Shown here piece after piece: positions 12,801 to 27,800 of a stretch of DNA of 64,000 nt. The translations under genes and the position numbers were made by a program. How positions within the stretch are numbered: the first letter of the stretch is position 1; each line of letters starts with the position of its first letter. The notes under the pieces were generated by a model. It was not told the DNA's origin. It searched no databases and was given only the letters and a program-made list of their open reading frames with translations. The DNA comes from Lepidostoma basale (Eukaryota; Arthropoda; Insecta; Trichoptera; Lepidostomatidae), in the NCBI GenBank assembly GCA_022606425.2, contig JAHDVF020001501.1, positions 62,001 to 126,000 on the forward strand. The letters run 5' to 3'.

Positions 12801-15800
12801 GCAGAGGAGTCCCACAGAAGATTGTGAATGTCATCAGGGCAATGTATGACGGTTGTTCTTGTCGTGTAGTGCACCAGGGCAAACTCTCCGAGGCCATCAA
12901 ACTGAGTGCGGGAGTGCGACAGGGATGTCTACTATCACCCCTGCTCTTCATAGTGGTTCTGGAGGATGTGTTGCGCCGTTCTTTCGACGGTCCCCGTGGC
13001 ATTCCATGGATGCGTAATACCCAGTTGGAGGATCTGGATTATGCTGATGACCTCTGTTTGCTTTCGGTAAACCGGGTGGATGCGGAGCGGAAACTTTGTA
13101 GACTTCACGAGGAAGCGGCAAAAGTAGGTCTCAAGATTAACATGTCCAAGACAGTAGACCTACGAGTGTCCACAAATGACTCCACCCCAATCTTGCTCCA
13201 CGGTGTCCCCCTTGTGACCACGACGAGCTTCTGCTACCTCGGTAGTATGATAGCGGGTTCGGGAGGTACGGAGGAGGATGTAGCCAGTAGACTTGACAAG
13301 GCAAGGGGAGCTTTCGCTATGCTTCGCCCTGTATGGCGCTCCGGTATCATTTCGAGAAAGCTCAAGCTCCAAGTATTCAGCAGTAACGTTAAAAGCGTAC
13401 TGCTGTACGGATGTGAGACTTGGAAGTCTACCGCAGACGTTATTGGTAAACTCCAGGTGTTTATAAATAGGTGCCTTCGCTCAATATTCAAAATCTATTG
13501 GCCCCAAACAGTGTCAAATGCCGTTCTCTGGACCATGGCGGGCGAAAAGCCAATTAGAGAACAAGTCGCTAGGCGCAAGTGGCAGTGGATCGGTCACACT
13601 CTGAGACGGAACCCAGCCTGCATCGCTCAGAGCGCACTAGACTGGTCCCCTATGGGGGGAAAGAGAAAGCGAGGCAGACCTAGAGCCACCTGGAGAAGAA
13701 CCCTGCAGGACGAGGTTAAGGCAGCAGGTCTCACTTGGGACGATGTTTAGCATCAGGCATGCGATAGAGTCGGGTGGAGAAGATTCCTTGAGGCCCTATG
13801 CACCACGGAGGTGTGACAGGACAAAAAGAAGAAGAAGAAGAGAATAATAAATTACAATAACTACGTGAAACGGTTGTATAAAAAACATTACCATTATCTC
13901 AACTCGTGTAAACAAATGGTTTACCTAAATGTTTTTTTATTGATAACATAACTTTTAAAGCGCTATGTGAGAAAGATTTCATTTAAAATCTGTTAGAAAA
14001 TGTTAGGTACACCTTTATAGATCATGTCTTGAATCCAATGGAGCTAATCTGACATACACTTAATTCCATAAACGCGGGAAATATTCCAGGTATCCGACGG
14101 CAGCGCCGCCTTGGCAGCCGGCGGCCGGTGCGGGCGAACCGCTCGAATTTGGCACGGATTCAACGCCGGATTACTACGTAATTATTGTTCGCGGTGCTCT
14201 GGACTCGGGGAGCATCGCGAACCATAACCTTTCCACTGTAAACAGAGCCGCGGGTTACACACACAATTACGATAATTAATAGTATATGTAGTCATGGCAA
14301 CAATGCACCGCGTTCTCTCTAGCGAAAGCGCAATTCAAACAATAGCTGTGTGTTGTTCGAATATCGAATCGGATTCTAACTAGGACTCCTAACTTATGAT
14401 AGGGAAGTACTTTACAATGGGTTTCAAGTTCTTACTTAGGAAATGTTTGAAATGCGCGAGGAACACCAGAATAAGAGAGATACATATGTGAGGTTGAGGA
14501 TATTATAAGATGGAGCAGACAGCTAAAAAGGGACTGGTACGGTCATATTCAAAGAATGGACACCACCAGACTCCCCTATATTGCATTGCATAATCAGCCT
14601 CATGGGACTCGTCCTCGTGGAAGACCTCCTAAAAGATGGCAGGACAGCTGGGAGTCTACCTCACAGGAGGAGCAACACTCTGGAGAACAGACCACATAGG
14701 TCTACAATAAGGACGAAGAAGAATAAAAAAATGAAGAAATAAAAATATTTTTTGTGAATGTATACTTAGACTTGTATACGAATACTGGATTTCACCCACC
14801 GTGGGTTATCAATTCATGATTTAATTGTATCTCAATAGAGACGAAGATGCAAATTGGAAACTGAATATGGTTGATCAAGGTGTTTACAGGACTTACAAGT
14901 ACATTCACAAAAAATATTGTAATCATATCTGGTCAAATGTTTGGCACATAGATAGGAGTGACATCTCCAGGCGGCTTCTAACAATGCGCTAATGGCGGGA
15001 TAGCCTTTCACATTGTGTTAAAAAAGATGTTCTGCTTAATGCTTAATAAACATAAATCTCCATAGATGGCGTTAGTATGTAGATTATATATAGAGTAATC
15101 TTAAAAAGATTAACACATATTTAATCAAAATCTTCATAGATGGCACATTGAAACTGACATGTGAAATCTGCATAGGACTTTAACATATATACAACTTCCA
15201 AAAATTTGACAGACATGGTCATAAACAAATGTGGAATGGGGAATGTTGTAATTACATAAAGCTTGCGCTTAACCCAACCAATGACAGGTCATAAGTCCTG
15301 TAAACACCTTGATCAACCATATTCAGTTTCCAATTTGCATCTTCGTCTCTATTGAGATACAATTAAATAAAAAGAGTTCGTTTAAGCTACCTGGAAAGTT
15401 GATCTCCGTGCAGAGATCTACATCTCAAGAATAAATAACATTCTCGGGATATGGCATGGCTTCGCAAGTGTTGGGTTAAAATGTTGCGTTTCGTTCAGTG
15501 ATTTTCCTGAATATTCAGTCGAAATTCCTGGCATTTCCCGTAGTTTCTGTAATAGCCAAAAACCTTGGTCGTATCAATGGCGGTGTGAAACTTGGATTTT
15601 ATAGTTCGGGTCTCCCAAATATCGTTTTCCGGGGGAGTTCGTTAGTACGACGTGTTGAGAGAAGGAAATAATAACTGTCAAAACTGTGGACTCGATATAG
15701 AAACTAAGGAGAAACATCGCGCGATGGCTGCACTGAAAACGGCATGGCAGATTCTAGTGGAATTTTCCATCGAGATGTTAATTTTACATTTCAGCTGATG

Positions 15801-18800
15801 AAGTCAAAAAAAAAAAACAGATGTCTGTCGACGTTTTCACATATGTTACTCTTCTGAATTATACCATTCAATTGGATAACAAACCATCCCACGAAAATAG
15901 TTTGTTTTGTTACCGTGACGAGTCCTGTTGGTCCTGTGGGAGCGAAACCGGTTGGTACCCGTGGATACACAACAAAATAATTTGTTATTATTATAATCAA
16001 AATATTTTATTTTATTTTAATAAAAATCAATTGGATTCCGCTGGCTTAAATCTCCATAAAGAATTCACCCTATCACATCATAGAGAACCTGAATCGAATA
16101 TTTTTCTTGAATTTTCTTGAATCGTGAGCGAAGAAGTATTAATATGTGAGTACTTAGATCAAATATGAGACCCTCGGAGATCGACGTATTTCATATTAGT
16201 CAAAGTACGTTCAGAATACTAATATTCTTGATATTAGATAGTATCTTGTCTTTCTAATGTCGAACCATTTCTCATGCGTTTCTGGTATGTAACTTTTTCT
16301 CAAATAGATGCCTTTAACTTTAAATACGTCTATTGAGAAAATAAACTGATTCGATTCGATTTGAATATTAAAAATGTGTCTATAAAATAATGTTTACGGT
16401 TTGTTTTCAATCGCACTCTACGTATTTTATTGTGGTCGTATGTTTTTTTGAAACAGAACCCCACAAAACATAATAACTTTTTATTATAATAAATAAACAA
16501 GGTCAATAATATTAACACTATATTAAACCATGCTAAAGGTCTTAACTATATGCAAACTAAACAGAGTATTTCTTTGACAGTTTAATTTTCAAATACAAAA
16601 TTGAAAACAGGTGATAGCATAGATGTTATGTATTACAGGGTAGGGCATTTTATTTCTTGTTTTGTTTTTAATTATATTATAATTGAACGTGACATGAAGC
16701 GCTTTAAACACTATAATCCAAAATGATAAAATAATTTGAAACGAACTGTCATTAAGACTTCCCGCTCTCCCGCGCGGCTGCAGCTCGCCCACGCGGCCTG
16801 TTCGCGCACTAAATAGTTCAAACGCTCCGGTAAGAACTGTCTAGGAGCGCAAGATTAAATTAATAATCGTCAAAAACAATAATAAACATCTATTAAACGT
16901 GTTGTATATTTATTTAATTCGGACCACGGCCACTAATACAGCGACGCGAGCGTAAATAAGGCGGGGTACTAATGATAAAGTTTATGGATCGGTTGCGTCA
17001 CTGCGACAGCGATCTGGCAACACCGAATCATTTAACCCATTAATGTGGACATTTTTAAAATTACTCTGATTTTCCTGTATTTTCCCGAATTTTGCATCGT
17101 CTTCGTGTTGCTAGGGGTAATCCTAAAAAAACTAACTAATCATCACGCTGTCTCCCGCGTGAAGGGTCAAGCAAACATTATATTACTATTCACTTTTCCT
17201 TCCATACCTCCCTTTATATTTCAAGTACCAATGCGTCCCTCTATTCTAATCCATCGAGTAGTCTTTTATGAGTTCAAAAGGGTTCGAGGATGTCTCTCTT
17301 TTTCTGATTAATGTTAAATCAATAAGGTACACCGCATTTATTTCGTCTCAGCTGACTTTAGAGGTCCGTATTGTTTCTTAAGTCTGGACCCAGTCTGGGC
17401 CATGCTCAAGAGAGTACCTGTCATTTGTTTTATGAAATTTGCTTCTTTATTGGGTTTTTCATATATCAGCATTAGAGATAGTTCGCTAGAAGACCTTAAA
17501 AAATCTCACGCAACGGTCATGTGTAATCAATACACATTTCAAAATTAATGTTTAAAAGGAAAAAATATTCACATGATACTGATTCAATTAATACTAAGTA
17601 AAGCTAAACATGATAATATAATCCCAACCCTGGATGAGAAAGGAAGAGGGTCACTGGATTAGGCTAGACATCTGCCCGGGGTAAAACAAACATGCCTTCA
17701 TAGTCCAGAAAACCTCCCAAGAGACAGAGGAATAGTTAGTTCCCAGTATCTCAAGAGACATCATTTCTGTGTTACAGATAATCAGATCCATTAAAACAAA
17801 GAACGAAGAAGAAGAAGCATAAAAAACATGAAAAAATCGCCAAATGCTCACAAAGTTAGATAAACCATCAAGCAAGAGGTACGCTTATGACAAGCCTCTA
17901 AGACGGACTGAAGCAATATTCGTTTTGACAAAACAGGATAAATAATATGTCTTTTTCGCACTAGCGAATAAATAATTAGTGCGAGTGAGATGTAGAGAAT
18001 GTATAATTATAATAGATTGGATGATTTATAATGCACCATTTTTTTAAATTAATCTTTTTAATAGACAGTTGTATATATCGTATATATCTATCAATATTCA
18101 TTCATTCATTCATTCATTCATTTCTCAGCGCTACATCCCGGTGTGGGACTTGGCCTCCTCCACAAAGGCCTCCACTGACTTCTGTCTCTGGCCATCTCTC
18201 TCCATTCCCCAGCTCCTTCCATTTTTTCCCAATTTTCTTTCACGCAGTTCGCCCATCTTTTCCTCGGTCTGCCTCTTGGTCTCTTTTCGCGGGGCACCCA
18301 TCTGGATATAATTTGTGGTGTTCTACCCTCTGACATTCTTTCCACATGGCCAGCCTACCGTAGGCGTTGAGACTAACAGAATCTCACAACTGTTTCATGG
18401 TTAATCAGTTCTTCAAGTTCAAGTTCATATCTATCAATATACAGTACATAATTTTATTTTAAACATTTTAATACGCGATATTGTGCTACCAGTGTCGATT
18501 GCGCAACGATAACATTCGATTGTATTGGTATTTTTTCTCCAATTTTCAATAAAATATACTTATTCTGTTACCAAAATAAATTAATTTAGTTGTTTCAAAT
18601 AATGTTTTATAATATAAATTGTATTATAAATGTATTATAATAACGAACGAATGCTGTAAAATCTTAACACGATATTTATTATAAATAAATATAAAAGAAG
18701 TAATGTGTGCTAGCTACACAGCGCCGATAAGCTAAGTTTAAAGATGATATGGAGACACTTACAAACAGGATTTCTTAATTAAATGGTGTTAATTAAACGG

Positions 18801-21800
18801 TGGACGCCAATGGGTCAATAAGAGATTTTTACAATCGACAAGCAAGGTAAGTTACACGAGAATGTTTTTGTGTAAATAAATGTGGGGAACTGAAAATAAA
18901 GGCGGGTATATTCGAGACGCATACAAATTATTGTATAAATTTAAGATTTTCCGTCTGGCAACATCACAGGGTACGTAAATTCAAAATAAGGTTATTTCAG
19001 TACCTGTAATTGAACACGTTAAAACCCTTTGTTTTAGAACTTTAATAAAATAAAATGTATTTCTGAGGTTACTAAAAATAATAATAATAATGTCAAGACC
19101 ATAAAGAGCAGGAAACTGGAATTCTTTGGGCACATTATAAGAAACGATAAATATAAAGTGCTGCAATTGAATATCTGAGGTAAAATTAACGGAAAATGTA
19201 GTGTCGGAAGAAAAAGAAAACATTCGATAATGATTCAGTTGCAGCACAACATCCCTGTTTAGAGCTGCTGATTCAAGGGTAGAAGTAGTCATGATGTTGT
19301 CCAACCTCCGATAGGAGAGGATCATCTACTGCGGGGTTTACCGTGCAACACAATGAGAAGAAGTCTGAATGTATCCTTTACCAAGGGTTACATTCCCCGG
19401 TCAGACCACCATAGAGATAGATCAACGGCTGGGAGTGGACCTCGCGGGAAACCAATTCCTATTAAGAAACAGGCCACAAGGTCTACAATTCTTCTTCTAT
19501 CTTCGTTTTTTCATTACGGAGGGTCGTGATCGTGATCATGATAACTGCTCATGGCTAAAACAAAACGACACGACACACAACACGACATTTCAAAGGTCTA
19601 CATTATGAAGAATTAAAAACATCGCCCTCTTCTCTGATTGGACACTCACCTGCCGGACCCTCTTCTTGGAGGTGGAGACCCTGAATATTCCGAGTGTGCG
19701 CATGCCGTATCGGCGCAGGTGACCGAGGCAGCTGGCTAGAATGGCGGGCACACGAGGCGGGCCACCAGGGTTCAGCTCCTCGGGGGCGGATAGCTCCGAT
19801 TCTGAACTGGCCAGCCGGTCGCGGGAGGCGAGGCTTTCGCAGGAACCGCTCTGGAACCAAAACACTACTTTTAAAATAGAATAATTATAATTTTGTTGGA
19901 ACAAATTTTTAGGACACTGAGAATGATAGCAGGCAAGACACTGAGAGATCGCGCGTGGAACACCAGAATTAGAGAGATATGTGAGGTTGAGAATATTTTA
20001 AGTTGGAGTAGACAGCGAAGAAGGGACCGGTGCGGTCATGTTCAAATAATGGATACAATCAGACTCCCCTATACAAGGTCTGTCCAATAAATTCGAGAAC
20101 TGATTAAAAAAATATATATTTCCAAAATTTAGGGTAGATCAATTTTATCCCCTTCAAAATGCTTCCCATTTGTATGAATGCACTTGTCCCACCTCCGTTT
20201 CTACACGTAGTTCCTGTGCCGCCCACGCATGACCGTTTTATATTTCGGGGACAAAAAGAAGTTGCCAGGGGCTAAATCTGGTGAATAGGGAGGGTGATCA
20301 ATCATGAAGATCGCATTACGGGTCAGAAACTGGCCGACAATAAGTGATGAATGTGAAGGCCATGTGAATGTCATCTGTTTTTTGTCATGATTTTCTTAAC
20401 TTGAAATGTTCTGTTTAAATCGTGTGCACAGACGACTTTCCTAAATTTAGTTCATCAGCAATCATCCGAACAATTCATCGATGATTAGAAAGTATAATAG
20501 ACCGAACACATTCAATGTTTTCATCAACACAGTCGACGGTCGCCTTGAACTTGAATCGTCCTTGCAGTCATCACGGCCCTCATTAAAACCTTATTCACTT
20601 AAAAAGGGCAGTTTTCTTCAGTGTCTTAACTCCATAAACAGCCTTTAACATTTCATGAATTTTCTGATAATTTTTCCCAAGTTTCACCAGAAATTTGATG
20701 TTGACTTGTTGTTCCATATCTGTTTGTCAATCTCCATTGTCGACAAGAGCATAAAACACACGCTACAAAAAATTCCCCGTTCGAGCGGTACGTTTACCTC
20801 GACGGTTTGGTGATTACGGATTCACTTAGTAGCTCACCCGGCAACAAAATAGCCAGTGCTCTTGCGCGAATTCCAACTGAAGACCACCCGAGCAACTCAG
20901 TTCGCGCATTTAATGAACAGACCTCGTATTGCACTACATAATCAGCCTGACGGGACTCGTCTTCGTGGAAGACCTCCAAAAAGATGGAAAGACAGCTGGG
21001 AATATACCTCTCAGGAGAATATACCACATAGGTCTACAACAAGGTAAAAAAGAAGAAGATTTTGTTGAACAGCTCTTTACATTCGTTATGATGCAACATA
21101 TTCCTTTTGACTACCGTCCCCTCGGAATATCAACCAAAAAGATGGAGGGATAGTTGGAGCATAGTCAACTTCCCAAGAGAGAGAAGTCTGACAACAGGAA
21201 CAAGCCAAAGCTCTTAAAGAATAAGAACAAGAGTTCTTTATTGCATTAAAGTGTATAGATACGAGTATTATATCGATTTTGATGACATGTCGCTAATCTA
21301 TCGCCATTTCATCGTGTGGCAGTCATAGGTGTTGCCACTCTTCCACGAAGGTCGTCAATACTTGTGCATAATGTCATCTGTTTTTTTATTGATTAGGAAG
21401 AGTAGAAACTTTTTTAATTTGTAAAATTTGCTTAATTTTTAATTGTCACATAAGGCAAAGCCAGTGCACTGTTTTTTATTTAAATAAATTTAAAACGATA
21501 ATACTGTGGAACTCGATAATGAAGAATCTCTTCACGAATTTAAACAATATGAAAATATACTTTTTTTGTAAAAATCATTTTTAAATGTATATTTACCATA
21601 GTTAAAATCCACTAATGTGTGAGTGTTACAATCAATGAGCGTGCGTGTCACGGTGTGTGAATGTAGAATACGCGCGAGAGTTATGTCAGGATAGAACAGT
21701 TTGGCAGTCCATCCTCTCTGCTTATCTCTCCGGGGAAACGGCGTGATGGTTAGTTAGTTAGTTAATCTGCCTCAAGTTGATATGAAATAAATGGATACCT

Positions 21801-24800
21801 TGATCGGAGCGATATTCATATCTACAGGTGAATGGGGTAATCGCTCCAACCTTCCAATAGCCTGCTTAACATCTTTGCTCAAGCACTTCGATAATAATAA
21901 TAATTATTATGAGTCTGTAACCGTCCACTCCTGGACGTAGGTCTCCTCCATCTGATTCTATGCCGTACCGGGGTCTTTCTATATAATAATAATAATAATT
22001 AGGCTAATTTGTATAGCGCCGTTTTATTTATTTATTTATTTATTTATTTATTAAGGGTAGTTTTGTCATGAGAGCTGCATGTGACACCAGCAATCAGATA
22101 ACCGTTGTTTACATTTTATGCGATATTTTGAAAAGGTGGATTTTTAGGTGAGATTTAAAATCAGAATCTGTCGGATTGTCAATGCATCTGAGGCGTGCAG
22201 GAAGCATATTCCAGGTGGACGGACCTGCAACTGCGAAAGCCCGATCTCCGTAATTTGTCCGGGGGTTGCGCTTTGGCTCAACTAATCTGCCTATTGCCGA
22301 GAAGTTTGCTGATCGAATCGTAGATTGCCGCAAGTTAGGGATCAATCTATCAGCAACATAAAGTTCAGATATATAGGCTGGTGCCATTGCGTGAAGCGCT
22401 TTAAAAACCGTCCAGCATAGTTTATACTGGATTCTTTCAGGACACTTGAGCCAGTGAAGATCTTTTAGATGTTGTGAAATATGCAAGTTTTTTGGAACAC
22501 TTTTTATAAGTCGTGCTGCCGCATTGAAAACAGATAGAAGTTTATTTGTATGTTTCTTGGGTATGTTGGCGTAAATGCCGTTGCAATAGTCGAGTCGAGA
22601 TACGACGAAGGAATGCATGAGTATGCTTTAGATGCAAATTCATGTGTTCGTCACTACTTTGGATATACTTCCTGGCAATCGCCGGTGGATAGGCATGATA
22701 TCACAGCATATGTTTTCAGACAGAAGCTAAAATAGCTGGAGTTTGTCATGGTAAAAGATGGTTGATGTTGGTTGGTTGGTTAGTTGGTTGATGTTGAAAA
22801 GATAATAAGTGTTTGGATCTGAGCTTAACCTTTCCCTTACGGTGCTAAAATAAAAACGTGCATTCCGGTGTAGGGTAGTCAGTACGCGTTAAAAAATTAG
22901 CGATTTTAAATCGGAAAAATAGGAACATTCATAATCCCCTTATATAATTATAATTGAAGTAAAAAATTATAATAATTGAGATTTAATTGCTAAAAACATT
23001 AAAAAACCATCTGGCAACGCTCACGGAACGGGCATAGACCCGCTCTGGTTGCAAGCCCGAAAGTGATTGCCGGCGCGGCGGAACGGCGAGAGTGAGAACA
23101 TTGAGCTAGAACATATGCAAGAGTGAGATGCGAATATAGTGTGGCGCACTCACAGCGCTGTTTATACGCGATTTTGTTTTCGATTTTCACAAAATACCTC
23201 TGATGTACCCGATAAATTCTGATTATTATTAATATTATTTTTTAAATCAATGCGTAAATATATTATGGAGGAATACCTAAAATCTTAACCTTGTATTTAT
23301 TATATTTATAGAGATATTGATGGTTTTTAGAAGCAACGTGTAGAAGATACCCATCACAGGGAAGGGTTAATAATTCTAATGTTGTCCATCCATCAAATTT
23401 AGGAACGTCCTGGATTTTAGGTCACAGTCCTAGAACGCCAGCAAAGGAGGCGTTTTTTTCTTCTATTGTCAGGGCTGCGAGCGATATTGCCCGACCAGCG
23501 CCATTTTAAATAGCCATTTTTACAATGTTGTTCAACACTCCTGTTATGGTGGTGTTTCTTATAGTGGTGTTTCTCTCCTTGTCCGCTATATTGATATTCA
23601 ACATTGCCTTTTCCTGGTAATAATGCACACGTGCAATCCACGCAGTTTCTTCGAGTTGCTCGTTTTCAATAAATAACATTCCTTCGAAGTATTCTTAAGC
23701 GCGGTATTTATAATGATTTGCGGAACGTAAAGAGCGTTGAAACATTAACTGTAAATATAGATTTGAAATAAACAATTAGCATGATTGCCAGCGCACAAAA
23801 TGGCCGAATCGAGACACCTGCTTGGGACGAAAATAGCGCGGGCCCTATTTATCACTCGGCGTGCGTTTTCGAGTGGAGAAACACAAGCAATCCCTGCTGA
23901 CGTCATCGGCCCTATGATGACGTGCGCGTGACGTCAGGGAGAGAGGTTATCCCTATATCGAACGGCGTTGCAACATAACTCTAAATAATTCGGAGCGGGT
24001 AAGATTACCGACAGAATGGGGACACGAAGGTCCGGTTCGAGGGAAGATAATCAATTGAATGAAGTTTCCGGATATTCAAGTATGCATAAGGAATCAGGAA
24101 TACTTCTTATTTTTATTCACTCCTGGACAAAGGCCTCCTCCATTCGCTTCCAAGTCACTCTGTCTTGTGCAGACTGCATCCAGTTTATTCCGACTTGTCT
24201 GTTCAGATCATCCTTTCACCGTGGTTGCGGTCGCCCTGCACTTTTCTTTGCCATCCACGGTCTCCAAGTTAGCAGTCTTCTTGTCCATTTTTCATCTGAG
24301 CTTCTGACTACGTGATCTGCCTATTGCCATTTTAGAGTCGCCACCCGGTGTGATGTCAGTGACCTTTGTTTTTTCTCTTACCGTATCGTTTCTGACTCTG
24401 TCTCTTAGGCTTATTCCTAACATGGCTCTTTCCATGGCTCTTTGGGTCACTCGTAGTTTCTCGGCACTTTGTTTGGACAATATTATAGTTTCAAGACCAT
24501 AAGTACCAACTGGCAGAACGCAGGCTTCATAGCGTTTTAGGTTGATCGGTATTTTCTGGTTTTTAAGGATATGTTAAGGATATATATAAGGACCCATGTT
24601 TCCGAAAGCTTCCCAGCTTAGTCCAATTCTTCTTTTTGGCTCTGCGGTTTCAGGAATACTTATAAAACTTAATCTATACTTTATTCGTAGCTATGATAGA
24701 ACAAGGGGGAGTTATATGCCCCAAATTTCAGAACAGAAGCAATTCAAAACCCTCCCATATTGATTGCGATTGTTCTTTTCAACGATCTGAAGAGGACCCC

Positions 24801-27800
24801 TTTATACGTGGATAGCTCTAAAGATTGAATGAGATTGAAAAATATGCTGTATATAATTAACAAATATTTGTATACATATTTGATTTGTTTTTAAATTTAT
24901 ATAACCATTCGGTTTGGGTTATAACGCTATATATTTTTTTAAAAATCTTAGACCGAATGATCAGACTGATATAATGATAATCTATATATGATTAAATCAA
25001 ATATGGCAGTACTGTTTGAAGTTTAAATGCCAATACTTATGGGTTGTGATGGGTTTTCTATGCAATTCTCTTTGCATACTTTTTTTACAGGCTTAGGAGC
25101 CTACTTCCTTGAAGGTTCGATAGTCAAGATTTGTGTGAGGACAGCGTTTCGGCAGAGAAAATCTACCCATCGCAGAAGACAGTGAGTATTCCGATATGTT
25201 AGATTGATTTATAAATTCTGCCCTAATATTCTGCCCTGACACACCTCTTGAAATACCTCTACATTCATACATCGTAACATGCACGTCCGTCGATTTTTCC
25301 GACTTCGAATGTGGCGCATTTTTTAATAAATTGGTCGTGCCATGCTTTACTTGGTTTTCCGCGGCTTCTCTTTCCACTCACATTGCTTGTATATAACATT
25401 TGAACCATTCTCTCGTCCATTCGTTCCATATATCCAAACCATTTCAGGGATCCTTTTTTAATATTACTTATGTAAGATACAATCAGCTAACATTCCTAAC
25501 ATTTCATCCTTATTTTGTCATTCGGTGTCATATATCGTTTTCTCGCAAATTCTTTTTATCCTACTTTCATCGTTATTTTGCCAGCTCCAAGCGTCACTTC
25601 CAAAGATAACCAAAATTTGTAATATAGTTTTGATTGAATAATGCTTTTAGGTAAAACGAGGCAAACACACATTGTGTAATAATTTAATTTGAATTTCAAA
25701 ACAAATTTCTAGAAACAAAAAATAATGCCTAGTTAGACCTGGCAGTCTGCATTCGAAAGTTAACTAACATACTTTTTCGCTGGCATGGTTATTCTCGACA
25801 TAATCCTAAGCCGCTGAGATGAAAGGGCCACGGAAATACATTGAGTGATTAGGGCTAATAATATCCAAGGGATGTGGTTTCCGTTTTTCTTAATCTATAG
25901 TTTATTTTATTTTATTATAAGAATTAATTGTATCTCAATAGAGACGAAGATGTAAATTGTTTTCTGGGAACAGTGCATTAATTAAAAAAATGTTTTAAAC
26001 ATAACTGGTCCAAGTTTGGCATATAGATAGGAGTGACATCTCCAGGCGGCTTCTAACAATGCGCTAATGACGGTAGCCTTTCACATTGTGTTAAAAAGAT
26101 GTTCTGCTTAGTGCTTAATAAACACAAAACTTCATAGATGGCGTTAGTATGTAGATTGTCTAAACTTCCACGTTAAGAGTAGTCAACTTCCAAAAAGTTT
26201 GTCAGACATGGTGATCATAAGAAGGAAGGTGGAATGGGGAATGTTGTATTACATAAAGCGTGCGCTTAACCCAACCAATGACAGGTCATAAGTCCTGTAA
26301 ACACTTTGATCAACCATATTCTGTTTCCAATTTGCATCTTCGTCTCTATTGAGATACAATTAATTCTTGCATTAATAAAGATTTTCTGCTTGATGCTTCC
26401 CAATCTTAATAGATAACGCTAGTGTAGAGAGAACTAAAAAATGTAAAGATAAGTGCAGCATTCTAGCATATACTCGTATACATCTTCCAAAAATTTGTCA
26501 GACGTGGTGGTCGTAAGAAGGGCAGAATGGGGAATGAATGGGACAGGTCATAAGTCTTGTAAGCGCCTCGGCCACCATATTCTGTTCCCAGAAAACAATT
26601 TACATCTTCGTCTCTATTGAGATACAATTAATCATAATATTATAATGTGTAATAAGTGGTCATAAGAAAAGGTGAAATGGGGAATGTTGTATTACATAAA
26701 GCGTACGCTTAACCCAACCAATGACAGGTCAGTCCTGTAAACACCTCGATCACCATATTCTGTTTCCAATTTGCATCTTCGTCTCTATTGAGATACAATT
26801 AATCCTCGAATTGATAACCCGCAATGGGTAAAATCCAGTATTCGTCTACAAGTATTTGTATACATTAAATTTTTTTGTATAAACTAGTGTTGAGAAATGA
26901 CCTTTTTTTTAGCAAACCCTGTTATATTTTCTGTCCGTCTTATTTCTACATAAAAATTAAACAATTTATTGAAAGTTGTAAAACACTTTACAATTGATAA
27001 ATAACTTTGTTTATTTTCAACTTAAATATTAAATATCACTACATGTTTTGGAGGAGACCTCCATCTTAAAACTAAACAAAGAATAATTAAACTAATTAAC
27101 AACAGTTGTAAATTAAACAAACTAGAATCTTTGGAAATCCTCAAGTCGGTGAATTGGGAGAAAACATCATTAATAATCAAATCCCTCCTTTTACTCCTTT
27201 CTCTTAAAAACCATTTCTACTTTTAGTCTTCCAAGCTCCCATTCCCAATAATATTTTCAACGCAAATTAATCAATTTGTTATATCTAGGCAAAACATGTC
27301 TTATGCAATGTATGTTTTTTTCCTAATTATAATACAATTTTATATTATCACTTATAATTATTATGTATTACTGTTCAAAAAATAATTATTGGTTTTTAAG
27401 CAATTAGTTCAGGTAATTAAAAAAAAATCAAATATATTGTTCCTTGTATCGATGTTTAAATGCGTTTTAATAAGTCTTTCCTTGTTTATTTTTTTATTAT
27501 TTATTTATATGTTTTTTATTATATTTTTACACCGGGCGTGAGGCGTGGATAATGACAGCGAAATCCGCAGAGCGACTGGATACTTTTGAGAGAAGGGTGC
27601 TGCGCAGAATTCAGGGACCTGTGAATGACGGTGAAGGCTGGAGAGTGCGGCATAATGACGAGCTGTACCATATTTACAAAGCTCCCAGTCTCTCAACACA
27701 GGTCAGACTGAATAGACTGAGATGGGCCGGTCACGTGCAGAGGATGCCGTCATTGCGAACCCTAAAAAGATTGCTGGAGTGGCACCCAGGTGGTAGAAGA

